Assembly: GCF_008831285.2 (NCBI RefSeq) | Contig: NC_045148.1 | Span: 2,294,001-2,358,000 of the forward strand | Direction of reading: 5' to 3' | DNA from: Nymphaea colorata | Taxonomy: Eukaryota > Streptophyta > Magnoliopsida > Nymphaeales > Nymphaeaceae | Length of the DNA stretch: 64,000 bases | Shown: positions 23,386-36,657 of the stretch, one piece after another | Numbering within the stretch: position 1 is the stretch's first letter | Layout of the letters: each line of letters starts with the position of its first letter | Notes under the pieces: generated by a model | What the model saw: only the letters and a program-made list of their open reading frames with translations | What the model was told of the DNA's origin: nothing | Databases searched by the model: none | Made by a program: the position numbers and the translations under genes

Positions 23386-25555
23386 CAATTGTTTTTTCAG
23401 GTTGACAAATCTGGATTTGGTTTTAAATAGGCCCTCTACTCTAAAGCCAAGTCAAGTCTATTAACACAATTCAGATCCAATATTTAGATTGGACTTGATA
23501 ATTCCCATATTCAAGCCTAGACACGTGTGGATCAGTCTCTGTACAAGCAGCCTGGCTGGACACCAAGAACAGAGACCAGACATTTTGGCCTTGAGGCACT
23601 AGTTTTATAACTTTAGAATTTTAAGGAATACTTATATGTAAATGAGAAAAACTGTCATATCCTCCAAAGGAAACGTCGTCTCTTAGATCTGCAGATAACA
23701 TTGGGATTATAAATCCTTGTTAGAGAGAGACCCATTGAGAAGACAGTTGATTACCTATAATTTTAGATATAATATACAGATTTTAGGGTGTTATATTGTT
23801 GGATTTGCAATTCATGATTTCTAACAAGGATGTCTGGTAGAAAGCTGAAGCTTCTACCTAACTTCTTGTCCCTTCATGATTTCTAACAAGGATGTCTTGT
23901 TCATGTTTTGGGGTGCCTTTTTCACTACGCTTCAACTTACACATAAGTGAACCTCCTCTAACGTCTTAGAAAGCTACTACCGCTGACATTTGAAATGAAA
24001 ACAGGCCGCCTATTGAACACCATCTAAGCATCCTAAGCAGTTGAACCAACCCTTGGAGGTGATTTCTAACAAGCATTTATTAATCGTATTGTTTAGAAGA
24101 TGAAACGATTATGCGGTCAATCTATAAATCTTGCATCTAGAAATTCGTGAATCTCAAACCATAATCCCCTTCGCCAAGTTGAGATGGATCGGCTTAAAGC
24201 ATACAGCTTGAGTGTGCTATACCATGGGCTTTGCTTTGTTCATAAACGGCCCACTAAATAATAAAGAACACGTATGGGAGATGTCACTCGATGAACATCA
24301 GGTCAATGAATTTTGAATGTGAGTACGTTATCACATTCAATGACTTCCTTTTCTTGTGAAAAAGAATTAGAAAGTTGAATTGCTGTTATATGAAATAATT
24401 AAATTGCCGTGAATGGTTGAGTCCGAGTGTTGGTGTGAAGAAAGAAAAATCCCAATTTGAAACTAAAAAGAGAGTATGATTTCGTGCTCTTTATGAAATT
24501 GACAGTAGCGTAACAAAATGAGCAATTTTTTTTTTTTTGTAAAGATGAAACAATCTCATTAAATGGTCACAAATTTTGAAAAGTAACATAGGGACTTTCA
24601 TTTCTGCATACCGGAAACGGAATCACGTTCGCTTAACAAAAGAGAGAAGTGACGTTTGCCATAAACGGGATGCTGTAAAATGCAAAACTGTAGACGTTGA
24701 AAGTGGACTTCATGATTGAATAATGTCATTAATTTCCATATTCCAAGAGTATTTGTATAAAACATTAAATCTATTTGTTTATGGCTAAAAGGATGCTGAG
24801 TCCCGTCAATTCAATTTGGATTCAACTTTCAATGAATAATAACTCTTACGTATTTGGATTTAACCTTCCATCAATAATAACTATTAAGTATGGAAAAAAT
24901 ATTATAGGTTGTTCTTTTTGGAAAGTTTTGTTCCTATCAAGGCCTGTTTTTGGTAAGTCTGCATTGCTATAACTTGTACTCAGGTGCCCCTCATTTGCAG
25001 CATATTCAATGCCGCATATTATATTATAGTTAAATATGTGTACGAGGCATTATAAGCTGGAGGAATGTCTTCTTATAATGGAATCCAGTTTTGTGCTAGG
25101 TGGTTAACATCATAGTTAGTAAACCCATGGTTGAGACTCGGAATTGCAAACGACCAAGTCATCTTGGCTGCAAGTTGATTCACTGTCTCGGCCGGGTTAA
25201 TACAAATTACTGTGGCTGAATCCCCCGAGGGCGAGTCGTGGCCTCAAAGATCCAAGCTTACTCGAACGATCCCCAAGCCAACTCTGCCAATTTGCCAGTA
25301 ATGCTCAAAAAGTCATTTTCAAGTTCTCATTCAGTACTTATATAGAAGGGGGGGCTTCTGGTTTACATGAAGGGTATATTTTTTTAGTTTCTAGCTCCTA
25401 ACATATTGTCTTGTGTTAAGTAGCCTAATACACAATCTACTTCATCCTAAAAACGGAAAAAAATATCATATTCTCTTGATGTCTAAACTTATTTTGTAAG
25501 AAATTCAAAATCAAAAGTCTTAGAGTTATGAGCTTATAAGATTCTACCTATTCAT
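22586..25555. other. Intergenic, TA-rich, no gene recognised
   Basis: Contains (TA)n tracts at about 23174-23190 and 23346-23383 and short open frames on both strands near 22790-23090 that I could not assign. A phrase CATGATTTCTAACAAGGATGTCT occurs twice near 23813 and 23875 as part of a local direct repeat. Confidence 0.4.
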
Positions 25556-25843
25556 CAGAAAATTGTGAAAACGTACAAAACAGTGCCTTGTCCATTGGCC
25601 GAGTCCTTGTCTTCATCTGAACGGAAGAAGGGCGGCTTGAAGAAAGGCAGCAAAAGATTGCTTTTGGAAGATCATTGCGGCATACAGCGTCTGATCAAAT
25701 TTCAGCAGTTGACCTCTTCAGATTGCGCGGAGCGATTTGCGCGAGCGTTATGATCTACCATAAGTCATAAAATTAATTATTGGACTACTCTGATGTGCCT
25801 TCATTGGACCCCAAAACAGTGTCGTTGTCTCCTTCTTGCTCCC

Positions 25844-25852
25844 TTTAAATAC
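25844..25852 (+). promoter_or_regulatory. TATA-like TTTAAATAC upstream of GDSL gene 2
   Basis: Sits 79 bp before the start codon in CTCCCTTTAAATACAG, identical in sequence and spacing to the site before GDSL gene 3. Confidence 0.45.
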
Positions 25853-25930
25853 AGTCTGCATTTGCTTTAGAGACCACCCAGCAATCTCCGTCTCTCTATA
25901 AATCTGTGGTAGCGAAGCGGTAACGCAACA

Positions 25931-28900
25931 ATGGCTGCAGGACCATCGATAGGCTTATTCGTGATATTCTCTCTTTTGGGTAATTGTTCTATTTCTTTTT
26001 AGCTACCTTTCATGATAGTTCCAGGTGTGGGTTATATGTGGGCAACTGCACCACTTGTTTGCATGGACCTCGAAAGCCTTTTTATTTTTATATTGTTATT
26101 TTTGAGCAATTTTTTTCATTTGGTGCTGGTTAAAATTTTAAATTTTTATACCTAATGCCCTTGGCTAGAATAGAATTGGGTTGCGACTGACCACTTATTT
26201 TCAATGGTGTTGAAATAAGGTTTTGAGCTTTGGATTTGCGACGCAGATTTTTCCTTTAATCCTGGACTGTAGATGGTAGTAACACATTCACTTCTCATCA
26301 ATGCTTACATATAACACCTTGTTCCAACACTTACACTGGAACAAAACTTATTTCATTATTAATGCGTCCTTCACTTGAGGTGTTACCGCTTGGTGAATAA
26401 TTGAGACGTAGTTGTTAAGTTTGTAAATTGCAGGACTTAGAAACTGACCCGTGAATCTAAGCTGGACTAGAAACTATGATTCATCCTTTTTAGCGTTTCC
26501 GGACTGTGCATATAAGCAGCTTCCGTCTGCCCTGACTGGACATTTGGTACAACTTGAGAGCTTCTTTTTTTTTGACTTAGCAAACTGAAGCTTGCTTGTT
26601 TCATCACAGTTGTAGGTATCAAAGCGGAGAATCTGCAGACTGCTCGGAGTTTGAAAAGCTTAGAACACAGAAGGCTATTCGTGTTCGGTGATTCCTTTGC
26701 AGACACCGGAAATAAACAGAATCCTAATGAACCATACTATTCTTTGAGAAAACCCTACGGTGAGACATATCCGTTGTACCCCACCGGTCGATGGTCCGAC
26801 GGTAAAGTCATGACCGACTTTGTAGGTATGCTTCTGCAACTCGGTTGTTTTCCGTTTCATCCTTGACACTGGTCACTTTTTTCTCTTTGGGTATCTGAGG
26901 AATAATCTAATGGAATCGAATACCAATTCACTGTTGGATTCTGGATCTGTCCGACACCAGAGAAGTTAAATTTCTGTGATTTGTTCAGAATTCCATCAAT
27001 ACAGATGTTGACATCGTATACATATGTATATATTTCAAAGAACTTAGTTCATTGTTAGATCAGTTTATTTGGATGTGTATATAATAATTTGTAGTCTAAC
27101 ATGTTAGAAATTTTAGTTAGATTTCCATTACGTTGAAAGAAGAAACAAAACTCTAAAAGAAGCAATGCCGCATGTGCAGCTACGTACATGGATCTGATTT
27201 CTCCGGTTCCATACACCAAGAGAAATGACTCTATTCTGCTTCAAAAGTATGGCATGAACTTTGCCTATGGAGGAACCGGCGTCTTCGATACGTTCACAGG
27301 CCTCCCGGACATGACACAGCAAATCGACGCGTTCGAACAGCTGATCAACAGTGGGCTCTATGCTGACCATCTGGATTCCTCCGTTGCTCTCGTTTCTTAT
27401 GCAGGCAACGATTACAGAGTTTATCTAGAAAACAATGGCTCCCTCGCGGTAACTACTAACAATATATTTCCTTATTTTCTTCTACTTAGATTCCATTTTT
27501 CTTGTTTTTACATAGAAAAGAGCAAGTTAAACAGAACCCAACTTGATGCATTAGCGGAAGCGGAGTCTTCATCCTGTAACAAGATTGATCAGATCCAACT
27601 ATCTTATTAGGGGTACAAACAGTTCACATTCAAATTGCACATGAGACCAAGTTCAAATCGATTAGTTGAATGTTGTGCCTGCCTAGCTTGGAATTATGTA
27701 AAAGTTGTGGCGTGGATTATGCAATCGTTTGGAGATTCCCATTTCAATTGGAATCTAACTATGAGAAAAATATATTGGTTTCGGTTTAGAAACTCAAGTT
27801 TCAAATGGATAAAGCATAATCTGAACCATGGTCCCTGGCAAATAAAAAAAAATGCAATACATGGATGAGCACTAACCATTTAACTAATAAAGATACAATG
27901 GCACAAAAGTCAGGGCCTCATGCTTTATACATGTCAATCCCTAGTTTCTTTATATATATATATATGTATATATATATATTTGTTAAGGAATTTATAATAC
28001 ATGAAAAGAGGGGGAAAGAGAGAGAAGAATTGGTCTACTTCGCCTACACAACGCCTCCAATCCCAAGATCAACACTTCTCGATATCAAGTTTGGAAATGG
28101 AAGACGTGTAGGAATTTGATCCTTTCAAGTGTTAGGGGTCTTGCATTTTGAAGTCTTTCACATGAGTTCAACTCCTGCCCAACATGGCCAAGTTGATGTT
28201 AATCGTTTTTGCTTGATTCCGCAGGGTCTCGGTGCCTTCAGGCAGCAAGTAGTGCAGCAGCTCACAGCAAATCTGCAGAGGCTGCACAATCTGGGCGTGA
28301 AGAGGGTGGCCGTGACAAACCTGCAGCCCATAGGCTGCAGTCCAACCGTGACATATTCGACCAACTTCACTCAGTGCTCTTCACTCTACAACGGTCTCTC
28401 TCAGCTGCACAACCAACTGCTCAACGCCTCCGTTCAAGCCCTCAGCCCGCCGGTTGTCATTCTTGACAACTACAACGCTTTCTTGACTGTGCTTCAACAA
28501 GGTCCGTGTTAGTCACTATATCTATTGCGTTCATGTGTACACTCTAGCAAACTTCTTTGGGTTATTAATGATGGTACGAAGAAAATAAACTATACATGCC
28601 AAAACAAATTAAAACCAATCATGTCCTTCATTGTAGAAAAGTTAGCGGTAGGCTTGTCTATTGAAGTTTGCTAGACGGTCCACACATATATTTGATTGTA
28701 CATATATTTGATTCACACCAAATGAGAAGGTACATGCTTATATGTAATACATGACATATAGGCCCACTACATAGCTTTTTAGCAATCAAACGTGGGTGTT
28801 GATGTAGTTGACGATTTGTTCTGCTCGATTGCTTCAGAGACGTTTGGGAACAGATTGAAGGCATGTTGCATGGGCGTGAACATCGCAGTTTGGTGCGGCA

Positions 28901-29046
28901 CAGTAGACGGCAGCGAGAACAAGCAGTACACGCTCTGCCCCCTCCCGTGGATTACCTTCTGGTGGGACAACAACCACCCCAGCCACTTTGCCTGGAAGGC
29001 CGTAGTCGAGTACCACCGCCCCAGCCTCGACCAGCTGCTGTCCTGA
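25931..29046 (+). CDS. GDSL esterase/lipase 2, intact
   Basis: Exons 25931-25979, 26610-26825, 27180-27448, 28225-28501 and 28838-29046 give 339 codons with intron phases 1,1,0,1, the same as gene 1. The leader is MAAGPSIGLFVIFSLLG. Block I is LFVFGDSFADTGNKQNP with Ser about 45. The Gly block is FAYGGTGVFDTFTGLPDMTQ. Block III is SYAGNDYRVY. Block V is WWDNNHPSHFAWKAV with Asp about 315 and His about 318. All catalytic residues are present and no frame problem is seen. It is probably a secreted hydrolase of the plant GDSL family; the substrate cannot be deduced. It is the functional partner of the broken third copy. Confidence 0.93.
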
Positions 29047-31563
29047 ATCCAAATTATGCACAACTAATGTATAATAAAGTTGTTGACTCTAATAAATGCA
29101 TCCGTCAACAATTGAACTCGCGTCTTGTAGAATAAATGGCGGCCTTGTGTACCTCTTGGTCGTGTTCAATGGATAACGTTGAATTTCCTTTGAATAAATC
29201 GCTTTACTTGCTTAATATGTGCATACCATCTTATGGAGGATTAAATTTTTTGAGTTAAATTCATTAACTGGGTTGAACCTCCATGAAACTTTCAGCTCAT
29301 ACGTTCGGTATGGACCATATAGCTCAATGAAGCGTGCAGAGAATTTTTCTGAATCCCATAAATTAATAACGAGGTATCCTACCAAAAAGTTGGGGCATGT
29401 ATATCTTAAAATTATTTGCCATAGAAGTGATAGCTTTTAACGGGGAAGCTTTTCTCGTTTTCGATTCATGAGATCAATTGTCAATCAAAGTTGAAATAGA
29501 TTATTGACATTGTAGCGTGTAACATAATTCATCAAGCTTTTTTTTTTATTCAATCGTATCAATCTCAAGTAAGGGGTATTTGATAGACGGGTGTATTTCT
29601 TCTGTAGAAATGTTTCCTGCTATACGGCGGTGGAAGTTTCATTGTAGATGAGCCGGAGCTCAGTGCACCAACAGATCTTGGAAATGTTGCGAGCAGGAAA
29701 TCTTCTCTTGACATAAGTTTCATCATTTGAAGTGTGGTAAATGTTTGAAATCTTTTATCGTGCTCCAAAAGGGGATTATTGACATACAAACTGAAGCACT
29801 ACAACGATAACACTACGAAGCACTGATATCCGTGTCTTATACTATGAAGTATAAAGGGTTGGAGGGCTTCTGCATTCTTTTGAGTGGTGGAAAACCCACT
29901 CACCCAAAAAAGGTATACTTAAAAAATTTCGGCTGCCCATAAAACGCTCAATTAGACAAACCCATAATGCTAGCTACCTAAAACTGAACTTTTAGTTGAA
30001 TTGTGGATCGTCACTGAGTGTTAGGATCTATGTTAATGCAAAGTTGGTTATATCCAACGCCCGGTGCATAAGAAATTGTATCCCATAGTCAGTAAAACGG
30101 AGAGCCCCATATAATAACAAATAAAAGGCAGTGAAAAGCTAAAAAAAAAAAAAAACATTTCTTTTGAAAAAATTTTCAAAATACCCCAACTTTTTTTTTT
30201 TTGAGCTGTTGTATGTTGCACCCTCCCAGTCTCCAATCAATGGGTTCTTTCTATTGACACTGGTGTATCCAGGGGCCAAGGGAGGGGGGGCCGCCTAGGC
30301 CGTGGCCCCACCCTAGTTGACTAAAAAAAAAAATTACATTAAAAAATTTAAAAATCATTAGTTGTCTAACTTATTTTCAGTCGAACTACCATTTGGCTCG
30401 GTTGAACGAATGTTTAGCCTGCCCTTGAAAAAAATCTTGGCTCCGCTTCAAGAGCATTAGTTCTAACGGGTTATGTGCACATGGAAAATTGTACAGAAGT
30501 GTGAAATAACCAAAATACCCGCATCATTAAAAAAAAAAAAAATGAGTAAAAAAGGATTATAAAAAAAGTAGAAAGTTTGATTCCAAAGTCTCGCTCTTCA
30601 TTGTACACTAAGTCACCCGAACTCTTCTATTTTACTGCATCACTCGAGTCGCATCGAGTCGGCTGCACTCCGGTCACAGCTCCGACTCACAACCGAACCC
30701 AATTACAATGTCATATTGCTAAATTACTTATATAATATATGTTGTTTTGATATTTTTCTATGCAATACAATTATTCAAGTATGTTATATACATTTATAAC
30801 TAAAGTGTAATAATAATATATACATGTTTATTTTGTTATATATATAATAAATTAAAAAATAATAATAATAAAATACTCTCGCCACACCACCCCACCCCAC
30901 CCCACCTAAATTTTTTGGAATGTGTTGGCACCGGCACCCCACACTAAGGTGACATCTAACAAGGGAAAGAAAAAAGAAATCTCGTCTATTCTTTCTCCCC
31001 TCTTCCGCGTTCTCTTCATTTCCTCTGGTGGGTTCGACCCCATGACATGACTTAATAGTTATCCTAAATTTAACGATTGAAGTAAGGGAAGACCAGCATA
31101 AGACTAGCTAAAATTCTTCTTATATACATATAAAAATGACCCTCATGGTCCACTTAATTAAAAATTTACAGTTATGAGCCGTTATTAAAATATTCCAACC
31201 TCGCTGCGGAAAATTGTTGTGAGAGGAAGTAGCATGGTGTCTCGAAAGTTACAAATACCCATTTGACGAAAGTTACCAAATACGCATTTGACGAGAAGAT
31301 CGACGGCACTAATCCATTGGCCGAGTCCTTGTCTTCATCGGAAAGGCGGCATGAAGGAAGGCAGCAAAGATTGCTTTTGGTTTTGGAAGATTATTGAAGG
31401 CATACAGCATCTGATCAAATTTCAGCAGTTGACCTCTTCAGATTGCGGGGAGCGATTTGCGCAAGCGCTATGATCTACTATAAGTCGTAAATTAATTATT
31501 GGACTACTCTGACGTGCCTTCATTAGGACCCCAAAATGGTGTCGTTGTCTCCTTCTTGCTCCC

Positions 31564-31572
31564 TTTAAATAC
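31564..31572 (+). promoter_or_regulatory. TATA-like TTTAAATAC upstream of GDSL pseudogene 3
   Basis: Same sequence and position as in gene 2, 80 bp before the ATG, so the promoter was duplicated with the gene. Confidence 0.45.
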
Positions 31573-33635
31573 AGCCCTGCATTTGCTTTAGAGACCACCC
31601 AGCAATCTCCGTCTCTCTCTGAATCTGTGGTAGCGAAGCGGTAGCGCAACAATGGCAGCAGCACCATCGACAGGTTTATTCGTGATATTCTCTCTTTTGG
31701 GTAATTATTCTATTTCTTTCTAGCCACTTTCATGATAATTTCAAGATAGTTCTAGGTGTGGATTATGTGTGGGCAATTGCTTATATGGACCACTTGTTTG
31801 CATGGAACTCAAAAAACTTTTTATTTTTATATTGTTATTTTTGAGCAAATTTTTTTCATTTGGTGCCGCTTAAAATTTTAAAATTTTATACCTAATACCC
31901 TTAGCTGGAATTTTCTAACAAGTTAGCTAAGCACTGGGTTGCGACTGACCACTTATTTTTTGGATTTGTGCTTCCTCTATGACGCAGATTTTTGCTTTCA
32001 AAGGTCATCATGGACTGTAGATGATAGTAACACATTCAATTATCATCAATGCTTACATACAACACCTTGTTCCAACACTTACTGGAACATAATTTATTTC
32101 ATTATTAATGCGTCCTTCACTTTGAGGGTTTTGTCGCTTGATGAATAATTGAGAAATAGTTGTTATGCTTGTAAATTGCGGGACTTAGAAACTGATCCGT
32201 GAATCTAAGCTGGACTAGAAACTATGGTTCATCCTTTTTAGCGTTTCCGGACTGTTTTGGTAAAACTTGAGAGCTTCTTTTTATTTGACTTAGCAAACTG
32301 AAGCTTGCTTGTTCCATCACAGTTGCAAGTATCAAAGCGGAGAATCTGCAGACTGGTCAGACTTTGAAAAGCTTAGAACACAGAAGGCTATTCGTGTTTG
32401 GTGATTCCTTTGCCGACACCGGAAATAAACAGAATCCTGATGAACCATACTATTCTTTGAGAAAACCCTACGGTGAGACATATCCTTTGTACCCCACCGG
32501 TCGATGGTCCGACGGTAAAGTCATGACCGACTTTGTAGGTATGCTTTTCCGTTTCATCCTTGGCACTGGTCACTTTTTTCTCTTTGGGTATCTGAGGAAT
32601 AATCTAATGGAATCGAATACCAATTCATTGTTGGGTTCTGGATCTGTCCGACACAGAGAAGTTGAATTTCTGTGATTTGTTCAGAATTCCATCAATACAG
32701 ATGTTGACATCGTATACATATGTATATATTTCCAAGAACTTAGTTCATTGTTAGATCAGTTTATTTGGATGTGTATATATAATTTATTGTCTATACATGT
32801 TAAAAATTTTAGTTAGATTTCCATTACGTTGAAAGAAGAAACAAAACTCTAACAGAAGCAATGCCGCATGTGCAGCTACATACATGGATCTGATTTCTCC
32901 AGTTCCATACACCAAGAGAAATGACTCTATTATGCTTCAACGGTATGGCATGAACTTTGCCTATGGAGGAACCGGCGTCTTCGACACGTTCACAGGCCTC
33001 CCGGAGATAGCAAATCGACGAGTTCGAACGGCTGATCAACAGTGGGCTCTATGCCGACCATCTGGATTCCTCCGTTGCTCTCGTTTCTTATGCAGGCAAC
33101 GACTATAGAGTTTATCGAGGAACCAATGGCTCCCTCGCGGTAGCTACTAACAATATATTTCCTCATTTCTTTTGTTTTGATTATATTTTTCTTTTCTTTT
33201 TTACATTAAAAAGAGTAAGTTAAACAGGCCCCAACTTGAAGCATTAGGAGAAGCGGAGTCTTTAATCTGTAACAAGATTAATTAGATCCAACTACCTTAT
33301 TAGGGGCATAAACAGTTCACATTCAAATTGCATATGAGACCAAGTTCAAATCGATTAGTTGAATGTTGCGCCTGCCCACCTAAGAATCATGTAAAAGCTG
33401 GGGCGTGGATTATGCAATCTTTTGAAGATTCCCATTTCAATTGGAATCTAACTATGAGAAAATATATTGGTTTCGGTTTAGAAACTCAAGTTTCAAATTG
33501 GCAAGGCATAATCTGAACCATGGTCCCTGCCAAATAAAATAAATGCATTACATGTATGAGTACTAAACATTTAACTAATAAAGATATATAATAAAAATCA
33601 AGGTCTCATGTTTTATAAATGTAAATCCCTAGTTT

Positions 33636-33638
<3 letters not shown>

Positions 33639-33692
<54 letters not shown>
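33639..33692 (+). repeat. (CA)n(TA)n compound microsatellite
   Basis: A run of CA followed directly by TA within intron 3 of the third GDSL copy; gene 2 has only a shorter TA run at the matching place (about 27952-27980). Confidence 0.92.
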
Positions 33693-33693
<1 letters not shown>

Positions 33694-34482
33694 TGAGAGA
33701 GAGAAGAAGAATTGGTCCACTTGGCCTGCACTGCATCTCTAATCCCATTATCAACATTTCTCACCATCAAGTTTGGAACGGAAGACGTGTAGGAATTTGA
33801 TCCTTTTAAGTGTTAGGGGTCTTGTATTTTCAGGTCTTTCACGTGAGTTCAACTCCTGCCGGAACATGGGCAAGTTGATGTTAATCGTTGTTGCTTGATT
33901 CCGCAGGGTCTCGATGCCCTCAGGCCGAAAGTAGTGCAGCACCTCACAGCAAATCTGCAGAGGCTGCACAATCTGGGCGTGAAGAGGGTGTCCGTGACAA
34001 ACCTGCAGCCCATAGGCTGCAGTCCAACCCTGACATATTCGACCAACTTCACTCAATGCTCTTCACTCTACAATGGTCTCTCTCAGCTGCACAACCAACT
34101 GCTCAACGCCTCCGTTCAAGCCCTCAGCCCTCCGGTGGCCATTCTTGACAACTACAACGCTTTCTTGACTGTGCTTCAACAAGGTCCGTGTATGTCTCTA
34201 TATCTACTGCATTCATGAGTACACTCTAGCAAACTTCTTTGCGTTATTAATGATGGCACAAAGAAAATAAACTATCCATGCCAAAACGACATTAAAGTCA
34301 ATCAATCATGTTGTTCATTGAAGAAAAGTTAGCGGTAGGCTTGTCTATTGAAGCTTGCTAGAGGGTCCAACAGATCTTTTAAAAGCTTCTAAGGGTCCAC
34401 ACATATATTTGATTTTACATATATTTGATTCACACCAAATGAGATGGTACATGCCTATATGTAATACATGTGATATAGGCCC

Positions 34483-35147
34483 TCAAGCACGGGTGTTTGT
34501 TATAGTTGTTTTCCAAAAAAAAAATGCTTCAATAACAATAAAACATGCCAAACCAACTAATATGATAGTCGGACATGCACAAAACTGCTGAAAATCAGAA
34601 TCCCAGAATTGTGAGCATAAGATCGAGTTTTCAATATCAATGTTGCAGCAGTATATATCAAAATATATGCTAAATATTACAGAAAACAAGAGACCGCCGT
34701 GAAAAAACCCTAAATAATGAGGTAAAAAACCACGGTCAAGAGAGACTTTCTATATATCAAGAAAAAGAGTCAAATACACCTGCAGCAATATCTCTACTAT
34801 TTTAAGAAAAACAGTAAAGTCAAGAAAACAATAACACTCTCTTATACGAATGAAAGAAAGAACCCCAAAGAAACAAGAAATAGAACACCCAATGAAGACT
34901 CCCTTCATTTTCTTTTTCTTCTTTGTCTTTCCTCTATCTTCTTGGCGTGCGGATCAACCCACTCAACCTTGCTGCTATTTTTCCTTCTTCTTCTTTTTGC
35001 CTTCGTCTTCTCCTTCTCCTCTTGTTGCGTGCAGCCACAAGAAGCCTCCTCTTTTCTTTTTCTCAAAAAAAACACGTGCAAGAGAGAGAAACGTGAGAGA
35101 GAAGGGCACCATCAGGTACTCTCTTGAAGCTGGACCGGACCCAATAG
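34483..35147 (-). mobile_element. Probable copia LTR fragment inserted in intron 4 of GDSL copy 3
   Basis: The matching intron of gene 2 goes straight from ATATAGGCCC to GTGTTGATG, but here about 660 bp intervene. On the minus strand the insert contains GACCGTGGTTTTTTACCTC, TTTAGGGTTTTTTCACG, a pattern I associate with the 3' part of plant copia LTRs, and a GA-rich transcript-leader-like region. No clear target-site duplication was identified. Confidence 0.55.
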
Positions 35148-36521
35148 TGTTGATGGTGTAGTTGACGATTAGCTGTGCTTGATTGTTTTAGAGACGTTTG
35201 GGAACAGATTGAAGGCATGCTGCATGGGCGTGAACATCACGGTTTGGTGCGGCACAGTGGACGGCAGCGGGAACAAGCAGTACACTCTCTGCCCCCTCCC
35301 GTGGACTACCTTCTGGTGGGACAGCTGCCACCCCAGCCACTTTGCCTGGAAGGCCTTAATAGAGTACCACCGCCCCAGCCTCGACCAGCTGCTGGCCTGA
35401 ATCCAGGTTATGCACAACTTATGTATAATGACGTAGTTGAGTCTACTAGATGCATTCGTCAAGAATTGAACTCGCATCTTGCCTTGTGTACCTCTTGGTC
35501 CTATGGAGTCTATGGACCATATAGCTCAATGGAGCCTGCAGAGAATTTTTTTGAGTCCGTAAATTAATAACGAGTTATCCCATCAAAAAAGTTGGGGCAT
35601 GTATATCTTAAAATTGATCGCGATTGAAGAGATGATCTTTGTTTTTGTCGTTTTCGATTCATGAGATCAATTATCAATGAAACTTGAAATAGATTGTTGA
35701 CATTGTAGCATGTAACTCAATTCATCAAGCCTCTGTTAGTCGTATTAGTCTCAATTAGGGGGCGTTTGGGAGAAGGGAGTTTTTCTTCTGTTGAAATGTT
35801 TCCTGCTAAACGGCGGTGGTTGAAGTTTTAGACGAGCCGGACCTCAGTCCACCAAGGGAAAAGTTGAGAACAGAAAATCTTGTCTTGAAATAAGTTTCAT
35901 CGTTTGAATTATGGTAAATGCTTAAAATCTTTTCTTATGTTGCAAAAGAGGGTCACTGAAGCATAAGCTTTGGAACACCGAAATCTGGTTCTATACTATA
36001 AAAGACTATAAAGGATAAGGGGTTCCTAGGGGCTTCGGCTTCTTTTGAGTGGTGGAAAACCCACCTCACCCAAAAAATGTATGCCGAAAAAATTTCGGCT
36101 GCCCGTAAACCCCTCCATTAGACAAACCCATAATGCTAGCTACCTAAAACTGAACTTTTAGTTGAATTTTAGATCAAGTCAGTGAGTGTTAGGATCTATA
36201 TCAATGCAAAGTTGGTTATATCGAACGCCCTGTGCATAAGAAATTGTATAATGGGATGTAATGATCCAAATACCCCTAGTCAGTAAAAAGGAGAGCTCAC
36301 AATAATAACAATTAAAAGGTAGTGAAAACTTAGAAGTAAAAAAAAAAAAACATTTCTTTACAAAAATTATCAAAATACCCCATCTTTTTCTTCTTCCCAT
36401 TTTTTTCCTTTGCACATGTACCCTGGTGCACAACAAGTCACTCTCCCATCAATGGGTTCTTTCTATTGGCTAGACCTTCTCTCACTGGTGTATGGTTCTT
36501 ATTGTGCTAAAAGTTTTTACT

Positions 36522-36657
36522 CAACTTTTTGCTGTTTGAAGTAGAAATCCAAGAGCATCTAGTTCTATTCAAAACGGGATTTGCACAGTCAACTTTTTGC
36601 TGTTTGAAGTCCAAATCCAAGAGCATCTAGTTTTATTCAAAACGGGTTATGTGCACA
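36522..36657 (+). repeat. 68-bp tandem duplication
   Basis: TCAACTTTTTGCTGTTTGAA starts at about 36522 and again at 36590. The units end with TTCAAAACGGG(A/T)T. Present in duplication copy B only. Confidence 0.85.

Larger units (their letters stand above)
25560..31250 (+). repeat. Segmental direct duplication, copy A (GDSL gene 2 unit)
   Basis: Matches copy B (31280-37180) from upstream non-coding DNA (CATTGGCCGAGTCCTTGTCT, CAGCAGTTGACCTCTTCAGA) through all exons and introns to downstream DNA (TAATGCTAGCTACCTAAAAC, TTCCGCGTTCTCTTCATTTC, GGAAGTAGCATGGTGTCTCG). Exons are near-identical, and introns and flanks align with small indels. Confidence 0.85.
31652..35400 (+). pseudogene. GDSL esterase/lipase 3, frameshifted by a 5-bp deletion
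   Basis: Exons by alignment with gene 2: 31652-31700, 32323-32538, 32876-33139, 33907-34183 and 35192-35400. All splice sites are kept. Exon 3 is 264 nt against 269 in gene 2. At 33003-33010 the sequence reads CCGGAGATAGCAAATC where gene 2 has CCGGACATGACACAGCAAATC. This shifts the frame after FTGLPE and a stop follows within about 35 codons, before block III (GND) and the Asp/His block. The nucleotide sequence downstream, including WWDSCHPSHFAWKAL in the original frame, is otherwise intact, so the loss looks recent. A truncated product with only block I is possible but would lack the catalytic centre. Confidence 0.9.

Noticed and set aside
25565-31473. Pair of similar short frames before GDSL genes 2 and 3 (LIKFQQLTSSDC at 25565-25753 and 31288-31473)
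   Set aside because: Their similarity follows from the segmental duplication. The differences include indels that are not multiples of three, so no coding constraint is visible.
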